DNA of 6,262 nucleotides. Origin: Pseudomonadota bacterium (GTDB lineage Bacteria > Pseudomonadota > Alphaproteobacteria > Caulobacterales > Aquidulcibacteraceae). Shown here piece after piece: positions 1 to 6,262 of the stretch (positions within the stretch are counted from its first letter, which is position 1; every line of letters begins with the position of its first letter). Made by a program: the position numbers and the translations under genes. The DNA is taken from NCBI GenBank assembly GCA_023461135.1, contig JAEWNX010000090.1, positions 1 to 6,262 on the forward strand, given 5' to 3'. Under the pieces are notes generated by a model, which was not told where the DNA came from, made no database searches, and saw only the letters and a program-made list of their open reading frames with translations.

Positions 1-1182
1 CGCCGCCGCCCGGTCGCCCGCCTGCAAGCCATCGCGCAATTGCGCCAGATCGCGCGGCCCGCCGCGACCCAGCGCCAGCCGCGTCAGCGCGCGCGCCAGA
101 TCACCCGCCGCGCGCAATTCCTCACGCACGCCGGCGCGGCGCTCGTTCGAGTCCAGGAAAAACTGCACGGCATCCAGTCGAGCGGCGATCGCCTTTACAT
201 CCGTCAGCGGTTGCGCGATGCGCTCGGCAAGCAAGCGCCCTCCCGCCGCCGTCACCGTGCGGTCCACGCAGGCGAGCAGTGAGCCCTCGCGCCCGCCTCG
301 CACCGAACGCTCGATCTCAAGCGCCGCACGCGTGGCCGCATCGATCGCCATGAAAGCGCGGGCCGCATTGCGCTTCGGCGCCATGAGCCGGGGCGCGGCG
401 CCCGCTTGCGTCAGCTCGACATAGTCGAGCAGCAGGCCCATGGCTGAGAGTTCGGGCTCGGAGAAATCGCCAAACGCATCGAGCGCGGCCACTTCAAACA
501 TCGCCTTCAGGCGGCGCGCCGCGTTCTTTGCGTCGGCCTTCACGGCGGGACGCGTGGTCACCGCCGCGCCGCTGATGCGCGCCGCCTCCGCGACGCGCGC
601 CGCGTCTGCTTCGGCGACCAGCAGTTCAGCGGGGCTGAGCGCGGCGATTTCCGCTTCCGCATCCGCCGCGTCGACGGCGCGCGTTTCAAACGCGCCGGTC
701 GAAACATCCGCCCACGCGATGGCCGCCCGCTCGTGTCCAAACGATATAGCCGCGAGGCGATTGGCCGCGCGCGCGTCGAGCAGGCCCTCCTCCGTCAGCG
801 TGCCGGGCGTGACGACACGGACGACGCCGCGGGCGACAATCGACTTGGAACCCCGCTTCTTCGCTTCGGCCGGATCTTCGAGCTGCTCACAGACCGCAAC
901 CTTGAAACCCGCGCGGATCAGTTTTGCAAGATAGCCCTCGGCCTGATGCCACGGCACGCCAGCCATGGGGATCGGCTCACCTCCGTGTTGACCGCGCTTG
1001 GTCAACGCGATGCCGACCGCGGCCGACGCCTTGACCGCGTCGTCGAAGAAGAGCTCGTAGAAATCGCCCATGCGGAAGAACACGAGCGCGTCGGGATGCT
1101 CGCTCTTGGCGGCTAGATATTGCGCCATGAACGGCGTCGCCTTTGCGGACGGCGCTTGGGGCGTATGCGAGGAATCGGCCAC
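1..1182 (-). CDS. mutS: DNA mismatch repair protein MutS, N-terminal part (cut by left window edge)
   Basis: MutS finds mispaired bases and small loops in new DNA and, with MutL, starts methyl-independent or methyl-directed repair in the cytoplasm. The visible 394 residues hold the mismatch-binding domain I (about residues 18-130), the connector domain II (about 140-260) and the start of the core/lever domain III. The mismatch-reading Phe-x-Glu lies in GDFYELFF (F41, E43), followed by [18 protein letters not shown] and [10 protein letters not shown]. The core shows [23 protein letters not shown] and [11 protein letters not shown]. The clamp, Walker ATPase and C-terminal helix-turn-helix lie off the left edge, so intactness cannot be judged. 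The GTG at 1182 is chosen because it gives an 18-residue lead before the conserved PFMAQYL, usual for the family, and an in-frame TAA stands just upstream (1192-1194). ATG at 1128 is the alternative; it has AAGGCG about 10 bases upstream but would start inside the conserved motif. The gene is divergent from maeB. Confidence 0.96.
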   Translation of the reverse strand, partial: MADSSHTPQAPSAKATPFMAQYLAAKSEHPDALVFFRMGDFYELFFDDAVKASAAVGIALTKRGQHGGEPIPMAGVPWHQAEGYLAKLIRAGFKVAVCEQLEDPAEAKKRGSKSIVARGVVRVVTPGTLTEEGLLDARAANRLAAISFGHERAAIAWADVSTGAFETRAVDAADAEAEIAALSPAELLVAEADAARVAEAARISGAAVTTRPAVKADAKNAARRLKAMFEVAALDAFGDFSEPELSAMGLLLDYVELTQAGAAPRLMAPKRNAARAFMAIDAATRAALEIERSVRGGREGSLLACVDRTVTAAGGRLLAERIAQPLTDVKAIAARLDAVQFFLDSNERRAGVREELRAAGDLARALTRLALGRGGPRDLAQLRDGLQAGDRAAA

Positions 1183-1188
1183 GAAGGA

Positions 1189-1196
1189 GCTTTAGC
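1189..1196 (-). promoter_or_regulatory. Possible -10 element of mutS, suggesting a leaderless transcript
   Basis: On the minus strand the octamer GCTAAAGC matches seven of eight positions of the GCTANAWC -10 consensus described for Caulobacter housekeeping promoters. Its last base lies seven bases before the G of the GTG start codon at 1182, so a transcript would begin at or next to the start codon. This would fit the absence of a Shine-Dalgarno sequence. No TTGAC-like -35 box is present at the usual distance, so the call is weak. Confidence 0.3.
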
Positions 1197-1217
1197 GGGC
1201 AACCGCCCGGACTTCCA

Positions 1218-1245
1218 TTGACGGAGCAAGGCTCGGGTCTAGGGT
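1218..1245 (+). promoter_or_regulatory. Candidate sigma-70-type promoter of maeB
   Basis: TTGACGG at 1218-1224 matches the alphaproteobacterial -35 consensus TTGACGS exactly. Sixteen bases after the TTGACG hexamer comes TAGGGT (1240-1245), a partial -10 match (within TCTAGGGT, which shares CTA with GCTANAWC). Transcription would start near 1252 and leave an untranslated leader of about 26 bases before the ATG at 1278. The -35 is good, the -10 is mediocre. Confidence 0.45.
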
Positions 1246-1277
1246 GCGCGCCCACGTTACCGCCGAGCCGCACAAAG

Positions 1278-3569
1278 ATGCCCGACTCCTCAAAGATGAG
1301 CTTCACCGACGCCGAAGCGCTGGATTTCCATCGCACCCCGACGCCGGGAAAGATCTCCATCACGCCCACCAAGCCGATGGCGACGCAGCGCGATTTGTCG
1401 CTGGCTTATTCACCGGGCGTCGCAGTGCCGGTCAAGGCGATCGCCGCGGACCCCGACAAGGCCTACGACTACACCTCCAAAGGCAATCTCGTCGCCGTCA
1501 TCTCCAACGGCACCGCCATCCTTGGCCTCGGCAATCTCGGGGCGATGGCCTCGAAGCCGGTAATGGAGGGCAAGAGCGTACTCTTCAAGCGTTTTGCGGA
1601 TGTGGATTCCATCGACATCGAAGTCACAACGCAAGACGTCGAAGACTTCATCATCACCGTCCGCAACATCGGCCCGACCTTCGGCGGGATCAATCTCGAG
1701 GACATCAAGTCCCCCGAGTGCTTCGTCATCGAAAGCCGCCTTCGCGATGAACTCGACATCCCGGTGTTTCACGACGATCAGCACGGCACGGCCATTATCG
1801 CGGCGGCGGGCCTCCTCAACGCCTGCGAGCTGACCGGGCGGCGCCTTGAGGACATAAAGGTCGTCGTCAACGGCGCGGGCGCGGCTGGACTTTCCTGCAT
1901 CGCCCTCATCAAGCAGCTCGGCGTGCCCCACGACAACGTGATCGCGCTCGACCGCGAAGGCGTCATCTATCGCGGGCGAGAGAAAGGCATGGACCAGTTC
2001 AAGTCCGTGCACGCCGTCGACACCAAGGCGCGCACGCTCGAAGACGCGATCAAGGGCGCCGACGTGTTCATGGGCCTCTCGGTCGCCGGCGCGATGACGA
2101 AGGAGATGGTCAAGGCGATGGCCAAGAAGCCGATCATCTTCGCCATGGCCAATCCAGACCCGGAGATCGCGCCAGAAGACGTGCACGAAGTGCGCAAAGA
2201 CGCCATCGTCGCAACGGGACGCTCGGACTATCCGAACCAGGTCAACAACGTATTGGGCTTTCCCTATATCTTCCGCGGCGCGCTCGACGTGCGCGCGCGC
2301 ACGATCAATGAAGAGATGAAGGTGGCCGCCGCGCGCGCGCTCGCCAATCTCGCCAAGCAGGATGTGCCCGATCAGGTCGCCGCCGCGTATCACGGCCGGC
2401 GGCTCAAGTTCGGCCCCGACTACATCATCCCCACACCGTTCGATCCGCGCCTCATCTCCGAGATTCCGCCCTATGTCGCGCAAGCCGCAATGGACACCGG
2501 CGTCGCGCGCAAGCCGATCGAGGACATGCAGGCGTACAAGCACTCTCTGGCGCAGCGGCTCGACCCGACGGCCGCGATGATGCAGCGCGTGCAGACGAGC
2601 GTGCGTCGCAAGCCGAAGGGCATCGTCTTCGCCGAGGGCGAAGAACCCGCCGTGATCCGCGCCGCCTATTCGTTTCAGGAATTGGGCCTCGGCCGCGCCA
2701 TTCTAGTCGGGCGAGAGGACCTCGTGCGCAGCAACATGCATCAGCTCGGCGTGCCGGCGGATGCGGACCTGACCATCGTCAACGCGCGGCTCTGCGAGAA
2801 GAACGGAGAGTACGCGGACTTCCTCTACAAGCGTCTCCAGCGCTTCGGCTACCTGATGCGCGACGTGCAGCGCCTGGTAAACCAGGACCGCAACGTGTTC
2901 GGCGCCTGCATGGTCGCGTGCGGCCAGGCCGACGGCATGGTCACCGGCGTCACGCGCAACTACGCCACCGCGTTCGACGACATCGTCAAAGTCATCGATC
3001 CGCAACGAGGCGAGCGCGTGATGGGCATGTCGATCGTGCTCTCGCGCGGGCGCACGCTTTTCATCAGCGACACCGCCGTCGCCGAATTCCCCGGCCCAGA
3101 GGAACTTGCGCAAATCACCATCCAGTCCGCGGCGATGGCGCGCCAGTTCGGCGCCACGCCGCGGGTGGCGCTGCTCTCGCACTCGACCTTCGGCAATCCG
3201 AAGATGGAGCGCTCGGAAAAAATTCGCGGCGCCGTCACCATCCTCGACCGGCGCGAAGACATCGACTTCGAATACGAAGGCGAGATGAATGTCGATGTCG
3301 CGCTCAATCCCGACATCCGCGAACTTTACCCGTTCTCGCGCCTGTCAGAGCCAGCCAACGTATTGGTAATGCCGGCGCTGCACTCCTCCTCGATCGCCAC
3401 CAGCCTGCTGACGACGGCGGGGGGTGCGATGGTCATCGGCCCGATCCTCACCGGGCTCGCGTGTCCGATCCAGATCGCCCCGCTCGGCGGCACGGTGTCG
3501 GACATCGTCACCTACGCAACGCTGGCTGCGTTCCAGGCGGCCGAGCGGAAGGAGCCGGCGAAGCGTTAA
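1278..3569 (+). CDS. maeB: NAD(P)-dependent malic enzyme with C-terminal phosphotransacetylase-like domain
   Basis: It decarboxylates malate oxidatively to pyruvate and CO2, yielding NADH or NADPH in the cytoplasm, and feeds gluconeogenic or acetyl-CoA metabolism on C4 acids. The 763 residues match the usual length of MaeB (about 760). The malic domain (about 15-150) shows MATQRDLSLAYSPGVAVP with catalytic Tyr44, VMEGK with catalytic Lys99, and the metal ligands in LEDIKSPECF (E141, D142) and FHDDQHGTA (D166/D167). The Rossmann domain (about 160-400) has GAGAAG at 199-204. The phosphotransacetylase-like domain runs from about 432 to the end. In the family it senses acetyl-CoA and helps oligomerise, and is usually not an active transferase; here PLGGTVSDI replaces the catalytic Ser-Arg motif. 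Coenzyme preference cannot be read from sequence by eye. ATG 1278 (MPDSSKMSFTD) is preferred by length; ATG 1296 is equally possible, and neither has a Shine-Dalgarno. An in-frame TTG at 1143 would overlap mutS and is unlikely. The stop overlaps that of the facing ampG-like gene. Confidence 0.96.
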   Translation: MPDSSKMSFTDAEALDFHRTPTPGKISITPTKPMATQRDLSLAYSPGVAVPVKAIAADPDKAYDYTSKGNLVAVISNGTAILGLGNLGAMASKPVMEGKSVLFKRFADVDSIDIEVTTQDVEDFIITVRNIGPTFGGINLEDIKSPECFVIESRLRDELDIPVFHDDQHGTAIIAAAGLLNACELTGRRLEDIKVVVNGAGAAGLSCIALIKQLGVPHDNVIALDREGVIYRGREKGMDQFKSVHAVDTKARTLEDAIKGADVFMGLSVAGAMTKEMVKAMAKKPIIFAMANPDPEIAPEDVHEVRKDAIVATGRSDYPNQVNNVLGFPYIFRGALDVRARTINEEMKVAAARALANLAKQDVPDQVAAAYHGRRLKFGPDYIIPTPFDPRLISEIPPYVAQAAMDTGVARKPIEDMQAYKHSLAQRLDPTAAMMQRVQTSVRRKPKGIVFAEGEEPAVIRAAYSFQELGLGRAILVGREDLVRSNMHQLGVPADADLTIVNARLCEKNGEYADFLYKRLQRFGYLMRDVQRLVNQDRNVFGACMVACGQADGMVTGVTRNYATAFDDIVKVIDPQRGERVMGMSIVLSRGRTLFISDTAVAEFPGPEELAQITIQSAAMARQFGATPRVALLSHSTFGNPKMERSEKIRGAVTILDRREDIDFEYEGEMNVDVALNPDIRELYPFSRLSEPANVLVMPALHSSSIATSLLTTAGGAMVIGPILTGLACPIQIAPLGGTVSDIVTYATLAAFQAAERKEPAKR
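2288..2303. repeat. 16-bp perfect palindrome of alternating GC inside maeB
   Basis: CGTGCGCGCGCGCACG reads the same on both strands and is a strictly alternating pyrimidine-purine tract. It encodes the DVRART stretch of MaeB. A second CG-alternating run, CCGCGCGCGCGC, lies about 25 bases further on. Such tracts can adopt Z-DNA under supercoiling, but in coding DNA this rich in Ala and Arg codons chance is the simplest explanation. Confidence 0.5.
3566..3569. other. Shared TTAA: overlapping stop codons of convergent genes
   Basis: maeB ends with TAA at 3567-3569 on the plus strand and the AmpG-like gene ends with TAA read from 3568 to 3566 on the minus strand, so both stops lie within the self-complementary TTAA. 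There is no intergenic space for a terminator, and I see no hairpin followed by a T run just inside either gene, so the two transcripts probably overlap at their 3' ends. Confidence 0.9.
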
Positions 3570-5296
3570 GCGGTTGCGGCGTTCGCTTCTGTCGCAGCGA
3601 CGCGGCTCTGGCGCCACCATTCGAGCGCGGCGAGCGCAATCGCCACGGCCCCGATCCACGCCGCAAAGACGAATACTTCGGCAAAGCGTTCGGCCTGCGC
3701 AGGAAGCCCCTGCTCGCTCACCGCATCGACATACGCGCCGATGCGCGGGCGGAAGATCACGCCGATGAGCAGGGCCAGCGAGGAAAGGAGTGCATACTGC
3801 ACGGCGGCGTAGTTCTTGTTCACGATCGACGAAAGCCACGCAATATGCACGGCGCTGGCAAAGCCGCCGGCAAGGTTTTCCATCGCAATGATTGCCGTCA
3901 ACCGGTTGAGCGGCGCGCCCAAGGTGACGCCGTCGAAGATAGTCGCGCCAGCGCCTTGCACCGCGCCGACAAAGCCGCGAAGGGCCCAATCGAACACCGC
4001 GCCCAAGCCGGTGGCGTTGAGAAAACCGTCGATCCACACGCCGCCACGCGCGAGATCGGCGTACAACAGATTTGTCGCCGCCGCGACGATGCCGCCGATG
4101 ATCAGCGAGGGCATCCGCCCGATCCACACCAGCGCCACACCGCCCAGCGCGATGCCGGCGAGCGTCATCACCACGCCAATCATCTTTGACGCTACGGCGA
4201 CGTCGGAATTCGAGTACTGCATGATGCCGACGTAGAACGGGTTCGCGAAGGAGCCCCAGATCGAGTCGGCAATGCGGTAAGTCATAGCCAGCGCAAGGAT
4301 CGGCAGCGCCCACACCCAGTAGCGGCGTACAATATCCGCCAGCGGCGCAAGCACGCGCTCGAACAGAATGTCTGCAAAGGCGCGCCCACCCGCGCCGGTT
4401 TCAAGCACGCCGGGCTTTCGCGCGAGCCAGTAGGAAATGCCCAAGGGCAAACCAATGGTGAGCAGCAGAATCCACGGCGTCGCCGCATCGCGAAATTCCG
4501 CGGCGTTCGCGCTCGGATCGGCGAGCGTGTAGAACATGAAGCCAAGCAGCGCGACCGCGGCGATGGCCCAGCCGATCGCGACGGGCAGCGCGGCGCGCCG
4601 GCGCAGCGTCTGGTTTTCGGGAGTGACGGCAGTCGTGCTCTGCGGCCTGGGCGCGACCACGGGTTCAGGCGCGGCAAGGGTCGCGCCGATCAGGCACGCC
4701 ATGAGCACGGCCATGATCGCCCAGATCGTCGGCCATCCGGCAGCGGGATTGTCGGCGAGCGCCCACAGATCGGCGAGCAATAGCGCCACGGCGCCCCCGA
4801 CGATAGCGGCGAGCCGGTAGCCGAGCTGATATTGCACGGTGATCTTGTCGAGCTGCTTGCCGTCCGCCGCGGTTTCGATCCGCCACGCGTCGACGACGAT
4901 GTCTTGGCTGGCGGATGCAAACGCGGCCAGCACCGCGAACAGTGCAAACGCCGTGATGTTCACCAGTGGATTGAAGAAGGTCATGCCGAACAGGCAGAGC
5001 GCGATCACCGCCTGGCAGAGCGCAATCCAAGCGCGGCGCCGCCCGATCGTATTGGCGAACGGGGGCACCAGCCAATCGAACGCGGGCGACCAGATGAACT
5101 TGAACGCGTAGAAAAGCCCGATCCACGACAGGGCGCCGATCGTGCCGAAGCCAATGCCGGCATTGGTCAGCCAGACGCTGACCGATCCCACCAAGAGCGA
5201 ATACGGGAGCCCACACGCGAAACCCAAGGCGGTGGCGATCCACACCGCGCGCCTGGAAGCGCTCGGCGGAACCGGCTGAACGGCGACATCGGTCAT
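3566..5296 (-). CDS. ampG: AmpG-family MFS permease (probable muropeptide transporter)
   Basis: AmpG carries GlcNAc-anhydroMurNAc peptides from periplasm to cytoplasm for peptidoglycan recycling; in many Gram-negatives these also signal to beta-lactamase control. The inner-membrane protein of 576 residues begins with a short cytoplasmic lead and TM1 (about 17-37). Family signatures are FACGLPYSLLVG, FKFIWSPAFDW, GRRRAW (84-90, the MFS loop 2-3 motif), SASQDIVVDAWR (128-139), LGYRLAAIVGGAVALLLAD, ATLAAPEP, and the C-terminal AMENLAGG, VNKNYAAVQYALLSS and RPRIGAYVDA. It is longer than E. coli AmpG (491 aa): about 70 residues with two extra hydrophobic segments (about 239-258 and 273-291) sit between the two halves, and some 40-50 more residues (about 413-460) precede AMENLAGG. 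ATG 5296 is the natural start, with no strong Shine-Dalgarno. The hybrid kinase gene lies 43 bases upstream in the same direction. The family is clear; muropeptide as substrate is inferred, since distant AmpG-like carriers may differ. Confidence 0.85.
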   Translation of the reverse strand: MTDVAVQPVPPSASRRAVWIATALGFACGLPYSLLVGSVSVWLTNAGIGFGTIGALSWIGLFYAFKFIWSPAFDWLVPPFANTIGRRRAWIALCQAVIALCLFGMTFFNPLVNITAFALFAVLAAFASASQDIVVDAWRIETAADGKQLDKITVQYQLGYRLAAIVGGAVALLLADLWALADNPAAGWPTIWAIMAVLMACLIGATLAAPEPVVAPRPQSTTAVTPENQTLRRRAALPVAIGWAIAAVALLGFMFYTLADPSANAAEFRDAATPWILLLTIGLPLGISYWLARKPGVLETGAGGRAFADILFERVLAPLADIVRRYWVWALPILALAMTYRIADSIWGSFANPFYVGIMQYSNSDVAVASKMIGVVMTLAGIALGGVALVWIGRMPSLIIGGIVAAATNLLYADLARGGVWIDGFLNATGLGAVFDWALRGFVGAVQGAGATIFDGVTLGAPLNRLTAIIAMENLAGGFASAVHIAWLSSIVNKNYAAVQYALLSSLALLIGVIFRPRIGAYVDAVSEQGLPAQAERFAEVFVFAAWIGAVAIALAALEWWRQSRVAATEANAATA

Positions 5297-5339
5297 GTAC
5301 GAAGCTCGCGGATTCGAAGCAACTTCAAGATCAGAGGCG
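5297..5339 (-). other. Short gap between hybrid kinase and ampG-like gene
   Basis: These 43 bases hold no convincing terminator or promoter. A four-base-pair hairpin (GAAG-TTG-CTTC on the minus strand) is too weak to stop transcription and lacks a T run. The short gap and common direction favour read-through from the kinase into the permease gene. Confidence 0.5.
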
Positions 5340-6262
5340 TCAGCCCTCTTGCCCGCCGAACGTGGCCGTGTTCGGGCGTTCGGTAAAGCGCGCCGCGACC
5401 GTCAGCAGGCGCCCCGCGTCGATCGGCTTGGTGATGAAGTCGTCCATGCCCGCCTTGAATGCGCGCACCCGTTCCTCCTCGCCGGCGTCCGCGGTGAGTG
5501 CGATGATCGGCGCGCCCGCCGAAGGGCCCCGTCCTTGGCGAATGCGTTCCGCGGCGGCGAGCCCGTCGAGCCGGGGCATGCGGATATCGAGCAGGATGAG
5601 ATCGTAGGCGCCGGCGAGCGCGGCCGTCACGGCTTCTTCGCCGTCCTGCGCCGTGGTGACGATGCAGCCGGCGCGCGTCAGCAACGTGCGTGCGAGCAGC
5701 GCGTTGATCGGATTGTCTTCCGCCAGCAGCACGCGCAGGCCAGTCAGGTGCTGCGGCGTTTCACCCAGCGCAGCCTCCTCGTCCGCCGCGGCGCCGGCTT
5801 CACCTAAGGCGACGCGCACGCGTTCCGCCAGCGATGCACGGCGCACCGGCTTTAGCGTGTAGTGCATGAGGCCAGCCGCGCGGCAGCGTTCGATCGCCCC
5901 GCGCTCTTCCTGGGCGATCAGCGCGATCACAGCGCGCGCACTGCGCTGCAGCGCTCCGATCTCTTCGCCGTCAGCGTCCTCGCGCCAGTCGAACAGGATA
6001 ACGTCGGGCGCGTCGTCGAGCGCCACCGGCAACGCGCCGAGTGACTGCGCCGACATGCGCAGCGCCTGCGACAGCACCGCAGAGCGACTCGCAACACCGA
6101 TTCGAATGTCGCTGAGACGGCGCAGCGGCGCGTGTACGCCTTCCACCGGCGCCAGCGGCAGCTCGACCCAGAACGTCGCGCCGTGACCCGGACGGCTTAC
6201 GACGCCCACTTCGCCGCCCATCGCCAACGCAAGCTTCTTGACGATGGCGAGGCCGAGCCCCG
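5340..6262 (-). CDS. Hybrid sensor histidine kinase, C-terminal part (cut by right window edge)
   Basis: This is the end of a two-component hybrid kinase that would autophosphorylate on His and pass phosphate to its own receiver, then usually to a phosphotransfer protein. The 306 visible residues open with the G2 box of the HATPase_c domain, GLGLAIVKKLA, followed by GGEVGVVSRPGHGATFWVEL. A degenerate receiver follows (about residues 51-153 of the visible part), then an acidic/Ala linker, then a canonical receiver (about 174-294) with LLAEDN acidic pair (E181, D182), phospho-acceptor Asp225 in LLDIRMPRLDG, Thr256 in IALTAD and Lys278 in FITKPID. The first two bases of the window's minus strand belong to a split codon. 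Input domains, the His box and the start lie off the right edge, so the signal is unknown and no gene name can be given. The reading frame is open from the window edge, so the TTG at 6227 is not a start. The AmpG-like gene follows after 43 bases. Confidence 0.93.
   Translation of the reverse strand, partial: GLGLAIVKKLALAMGGEVGVVSRPGHGATFWVELPLAPVEGVHAPLRRLSDIRIGVASRSAVLSQALRMSAQSLGALPVALDDAPDVILFDWREDADGEEIGALQRSARAVIALIAQEERGAIERCRAAGLMHYTLKPVRRASLAERVRVALGEAGAAADEEAALGETPQHLTGLRVLLAEDNPINALLARTLLTRAGCIVTTAQDGEEAVTAALAGAYDLILLDIRMPRLDGLAAAERIRQGRGPSAGAPIIALTADAGEEERVRAFKAGMDDFITKPIDAGRLLTVAARFTERPNTATFGGQEG
5379..5741 (-). other. Canonical receiver (REC) domain of the hybrid kinase
   Basis: From GLRVLLAEDN to about AARFTE this stretch has every hallmark of a phosphorylatable receiver: acidic pair Glu-Asp after beta-1, phospho-acceptor Asp (codon 5586-5588) in LLDIRMP, Thr in ALTAD, and Lys in TKPID. 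It should be the domain that takes phosphate from the kinase's His. Confidence 0.92.
5802..6110 (-). other. Degenerate (pseudo-)receiver domain of the hybrid kinase
   Basis: The fold pattern of a receiver can be followed from DIRIGVASRS to about VRVALGE: an Asp at the phospho-acceptor place (VILFDW, codon 5988-5990) and a Lys-Pro (YTLKPV) are kept. The acidic pair is replaced by Ala-Ser (GVASRS) and the switch Thr by Ile (IALIAQ). Without the acidic pair it should not bind Mg2+ well, so phosphorylation is doubtful and a structural or regulatory role is more likely. Confidence 0.75.

Larger units (their letters stand above)
1183..1277. promoter_or_regulatory. Divergent mutS-maeB intergenic region
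   Basis: These 95 bases separate the chosen start codons of two divergent genes and must hold promoter elements for at least maeB unless transcription enters from further away. They contain the two promoter candidates listed separately and a small perfect inverted repeat, CGGGC-AACC-GCCCG at 1196-1209, which overlaps the mutS -10-like box by one base and could be a minor operator or a leader hairpin. No ribosome binding site of AGGAGG type stands before either start. Being intergenic is certain if the two starts are right; the regulatory content is inferred. Confidence 0.6.

Noticed and set aside
1143..1277. N-terminal extension of maeB from a TTG at 1143
   Set aside because: It would add 45 residues unlike any malic enzyme, overlap the mutS start region and include the likely promoter. 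The family length fits the ATG at 1278.
1410..2543. Long open frame (377 codons) on the minus strand inside maeB
   Set aside because: It lies wholly antisense to a well-conserved gene, and its translation is a biased mix of Arg, Asp, His and Val with no recognisable motif. High-GC codon bias commonly opens such frames.
3591..3601. GTCGCAGCGAC hairpin near the convergent stops as a terminator
   Set aside because: The stem is at most five base pairs with a one- to three-base loop, no T run follows on either strand, and it lies within coding sequence.
2918..4189. 423-codon plus-strand open frame spanning the maeB/ampG junction
   Set aside because: It crosses two real genes out of frame, is extremely rich in Arg and His, and shows no domain. 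It is a GC-driven artefact.
3345..4313. 322-codon minus-strand frame overlapping the ampG-like gene in another frame
   Set aside because: Arg-rich and without membrane segments or motifs; the frame of the AmpG-like protein carries all the family signatures here.
6225..6227. TTG at 6227 as the start of a stand-alone response regulator
   Set aside because: The frame stays open to the window edge, and the residues before it are the G2 box of a histidine kinase ATPase domain, so the gene clearly begins further right.
1..6262. tRNA, rRNA, CRISPR, insertion sequence or phage features
   Set aside because: Reading both strands, I saw no cloverleaf, no regularly spaced repeats, no transposase or integrase motifs and no terminal inverted repeats. 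Nearly all of the window is coding.

Overview
The window is gene-dense, GC-rich chromosomal DNA, most likely from an alphaproteobacterium. This rests on the sequence style of MutS, the malic enzyme and the AmpG-type permease, on the lack of Shine-Dalgarno sequences, and on promoter-like sites that resemble the Caulobacter-type consensus. The order is uncertain; Caulobacterales or a relative is a guess. There are four protein genes, two of them cut by the window edges. I see no tRNA, rRNA, CRISPR array, insertion sequence or phage gene.

Layout from left to right: (1) 1-1182, minus strand: N-terminal 394 residues of the mismatch-repair protein MutS, whose C-terminal half lies beyond the left edge. 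(2) 1183-1277: a 95-bp divergent intergenic region with a Caulobacter-style promoter candidate for maeB and a -10-like box placed so that mutS could be transcribed leaderless. (3) 1278-3569, plus strand: complete maeB, a malic enzyme with a C-terminal phosphotransacetylase-like domain, 763 aa. (4) 3566-5296, minus strand: complete 576-aa MFS permease of the AmpG (muropeptide) family. Its stop codon overlaps that of maeB within a shared TTAA. (5) 5340-6262, minus strand: C-terminal 306 residues of a hybrid histidine kinase, consisting of the end of the ATPase domain, a degenerate receiver and a canonical receiver. Its 5' end lies beyond the right edge.

Functionally there are two units. The mutS/maeB pair is divergent and probably transcribed from the shared 95-bp gap; the two proteins have unrelated jobs (DNA repair; malate to pyruvate). 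The hybrid kinase and the AmpG-like permease run in the same direction only 43 bp apart and may be co-transcribed, so a signalling protein may be linked to recycling of cell-wall fragments. That link is inferred from position only.

I found no clearly new biological system. The points most worth a second look are the degenerate receiver in the kinase, the AmpG-like protein with two internal insertions, the four-base stop-codon overlap, the possible leaderless start of mutS, and the loss of catalytic residues in the phosphotransacetylase domain of MaeB.
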